Made by a program: the position numbers and the translations under genes. 64,000 nucleotides of DNA, from assembly GCF_022048975.1 (NCBI RefSeq), contig NZ_JAKMHX010000029.1, positions 1 to 64,000 on the forward strand. The letters run 5' to 3'. This stretch comes from Sporosarcina cyprini (GTDB taxonomy: Bacteria; Bacillota; Bacilli; Bacillales_A; Planococcaceae). The stretch's first letter is position 1; each line of letters starts with the position of its first letter. Shown in pieces: positions 62,270-64,000 of this stretch. The notes under the pieces are model-generated. The model saw nothing but the letters and a program-made list of their open reading frames with translations. It was not told where the DNA came from and did not search any database.

Positions 62270-62559
62270 CCCTGGATTCTCCCGTCTGTTTTCCCCATCA
62301 CTTTTGAAAGAATTTTATGCAAAAGTATGAGTGTAAAGTATAGAAGCAATGCGCCAAAGACTAAATTCCATAGATCAAAAAACAGATGTTGTACGTTACC
62401 CGGTTTGAACAAGTCAGCCGATACGGCAATCGGTTCTTTTCCATAGTATTCAACCCAGTGAAGCGGCCAGCCAAAGCGATATCCGGGCTGCGGAATAATC
62501 AAAGCTGAAAGCGCAACAAATAAGACACAAAAGCCGAATAACTTTTTATAGCGCAGCAT
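62266..62559 (-). CDS. Small membrane protein, unknown
   Basis: A 97-aa protein with an N-terminal hydrophobic helix (LFGFCVLFVALSALIIPQPG) and a second near the C-terminus (LWNLVFGALLLYFTLILLHK), with about 40 residues presumably outside between them. A long G run precedes ATG 62559. Co-translated with the VOC gene. Family not recognised. Confidence 0.75.
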   Translation of the reverse strand: MLRYKKLFGFCVLFVALSALIIPQPGYRFGWPLHWVEYYGKEPIAVSADLFKPGNVQHLFFDLWNLVFGALLLYFTLILLHKILSKVMGKTDGRIQG

Positions 62560-62701
62560 ATTCTCCCCCCCAATTCCTAGCTATATCAACCATCCAATCA
62601 CAGTGACTATTTCAAGAATTATTGGTAAACTATTATACAACAATTCTAACATATCCATGCTGCAGCTGTCCGCGGCTGCACATACTCAAAGGAGGAGCAC
62701 G

Positions 62702-63730
62702 ATGACAATTCAATTTCGAAAAGAAGAAGAGTTTTTTACTTTCCATGACCCGATGCAGGGTGGCAAACTCATTGATCGCAAGACAGAAGTTCGATTCGAT
62801 CCGCTGACAGGAGAGACAGCACGTATCATTTTTGATCCAGGAGCGCCTTTCATTCCTGCTGATTTTTCTGAAGAAGCTGCTGCAACAGCAGGCAAAAAGT
62901 GTCCATTTTGCCCTGAAAATGTCTTTGATTCAACACCTAGATTTCCAGATGAATTATTCGACGGGGGGCGTCTGATCCATGGTGAGGCCGTCGCATTCCC
63001 GAACCTTTTCCCTTATAGTAAGCATAATGCCGTCGTCCGGATGAGCGATCAGCATTATGTGAAGCTGGATGAATTTACAGTGCCGCTTCTAAAGGATGCA
63101 TTCATGACCGCGCACCAATATGTAGAGAAAGTTGCGGAGTTTGATCCGAAAACGGCATATGCATCCATCAACTGGAACTATCTCCCTCCCTCTGGAGGCA
63201 GTATTATTCATCCGCACATCCATGTGCTCGCTTCTGAACATCCAACAAACTATCAGGCAAAGATTGCCCGCTCAAGCAGGGATTTTACCGAGCGTGAGGG
63301 CGTCAGCTTTTTTGAATCATTGGCAGCTGAGGAGAAAACACATGGAGAGCGTTGGATCGGCACTAAAGGATCCATTGAATGGGTTCACGCCTTTGCCCCT
63401 CTCAGCCATGCGGACTTTATCGGCATAACCGATGCGGCCGCCTTAGAGGATTTGACGGATGCACATTGTGAAAACTTGGCCGAAAGTCTAAAAGCATTCT
63501 TCGCTTATTTCCAACAAGCCGGCATTAACAGTTTTAATCTAGGCCTGTTCATTCCCCTCTCCGGTTCGCAAGCCGAGCGGGTCCACGTCCGCCTCGTTCC
63601 ACGGATGACAATTGGCATGTTGAAGACGAGCGATATGAATGTCTTTAATTATTTGCACGGTGAACCGCTTTCCTTGAAAGCTCCAGAGGAAGTGGCAAAG
63701 GCGGCTAAACTCCATTTTGCAGAAAACTAA
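62702..63730 (+). CDS. GalT/HIT-superfamily nucleotidyltransferase-like protein
   Basis: A 342-aa protein resembling galactose-1-phosphate uridylyltransferases: zinc-type CPFCPENVFDSTPRFP, a region NLFPYSKHNAVVRMSDQHYV, and histidine motif SGGSIIHPHIHVLASEHPTN. The active-site His-Pro-His differs slightly between GalT and ATP adenylyltransferases, so the substrate is uncertain. ATG 62702 has GGAGG 6 bases upstream. It is followed by the solute-binding-protein gene at 63748 in the same direction. Confidence 0.87.
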   Translation: MTIQFRKEEEFFTFHDPMQGGKLIDRKTEVRFDPLTGETARIIFDPGAPFIPADFSEEAAATAGKKCPFCPENVFDSTPRFPDELFDGGRLIHGEAVAFPNLFPYSKHNAVVRMSDQHYVKLDEFTVPLLKDAFMTAHQYVEKVAEFDPKTAYASINWNYLPPSGGSIIHPHIHVLASEHPTNYQAKIARSSRDFTEREGVSFFESLAAEEKTHGERWIGTKGSIEWVHAFAPLSHADFIGITDAAALEDLTDAHCENLAESLKAFFAYFQQAGINSFNLGLFIPLSGSQAERVHVRLVPRMTIGMLKTSDMNVFNYLHGEPLSLKAPEEVAKAAKLHFAEN

Positions 63731-63747
63731 TAGAGTAGGTGTTTTTG

Positions 63748-64000
63748 ATGAAAAAAGAAGTGATTGACCGGACTGGACGTCCTGTTGCTTTTAATTATCC
63801 ACCCAAACGGATCATTTCCTTGTGTCCGGGGATTACGGATACTTTATTCGCTCTCGGATTGGAACAAGAGATTGTCGGCAGAACCCGTTTTTGCAAATAT
63901 CCTGAAGATCGTGTCCAATCGGTGCCCGCTGTGGCCGGGACAAAGGACTTGAAGCTTGAGGCGATTCTCGAGGCAGTACCAGATCTCGTCATTCTGGAAA
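63748..64000 (+). CDS. Cobalamin/iron-type solute-binding protein domain, cut by the window end
   Basis: The first 84 residues are visible: KKEVIDRTGRPVAFNYPPKR, ISLCPGITDTLFALGL, VGRTRFCKYPEDR, LEAILEAVPDLVILE. This is the N-terminal lobe of BtuF/FhuD-type binding proteins. There is no signal peptide or lipobox, so this version may be cytoplasmic, as in stand-alone cobalamin-binding-like proteins. It starts 17 bp after the GalT-like gene. Confidence 0.85.
   Translation, partial: MKKEVIDRTGRPVAFNYPPKRIISLCPGITDTLFALGLEQEIVGRTRFCKYPEDRVQSVPAVAGTKDLKLEAILEAVPDLVILE

Overview
The window is bacterial chromosome from a Gram-positive member of the Bacillales. The gene order, spore-type genes (SpoVB-like flippase, YjcZ peptide, ScoC) and moderate GC suggest a Planococcaceae/Sporosarcina-like organism; this placement is inference, since no rRNA is present. 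The core runs of genes keep Bacillus subtilis order: secG-est-rnr-smpB-ssrA, cggR-gapA-pgk-tpiA-gpmI-eno, crh-whiA-yvcK-rapZ-yvcI-trxB, hprK-lgt-yvoD-ppaX-yvoF, uvrB-uvrA, ecsAB/hit/trpP/yhaH/scoC, prsA, yhaM-N-O-P-Q-R and hemZ-yheA-yheB.

Layout. 1-1445 is a complete IS3-family (IS150-like) insertion sequence. 1446-7990 is a lower-GC accessory block downstream of ssrA. It holds an unrecognised 541-aa-class protein, a frameshifted SpoVB/MurJ-type flippase, a secreted amidase and a secreted polysaccharide deacetylase. Scattered in it, in order and in one orientation, are three relics of a second ssrA (tmRNA) gene. 7996-19834 carries the intact tmRNA, then smpB, rnr, est, secG and the glycolytic block with its CggR repressor, all on the minus strand. 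20080-35099 carries a TPM/LemA pair, clpP with a CtsR-type box, a tRNA-Arg, and the carbon-regulation and envelope genes (crh, whiA, yvcK, rapZ, trxB, hprK, lgt and others). 35205-40068 is uvrBA with an SOS box. 40069-40783 is a gene-free stretch with a facing pair of dispersed repeat elements and a duplicated hairpin, lying where B. subtilis-like synteny jumps from the yv region to the yha region. 40784-64000 holds the ecs, hit, trpP, scoC, prsA, yhaMNO, ABC exporter, mgsA, RsbR-like, yhaR and hemZ genes, ending in a truncated solute-binding-protein gene.

Functional themes are central glycolysis and its control (CggR, HPr kinase and Crh, YvcK, RapZ), ribosome rescue (SmpB, tmRNA, RNase R), protein quality control (ClpP, PrsA, EcsAB), DNA repair (UvrA, UvrB, YhaN, YhaO) and envelope functions. 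The most unusual signals are the broken second ssrA and two loci bearing arrays of a short GCGCAT motif spaced almost exactly every 21 bp. Also notable are three tandem 16-bp operator repeats in front of a small XRE regulator, and an RsbR-like protein lacking both phosphorylatable threonines.
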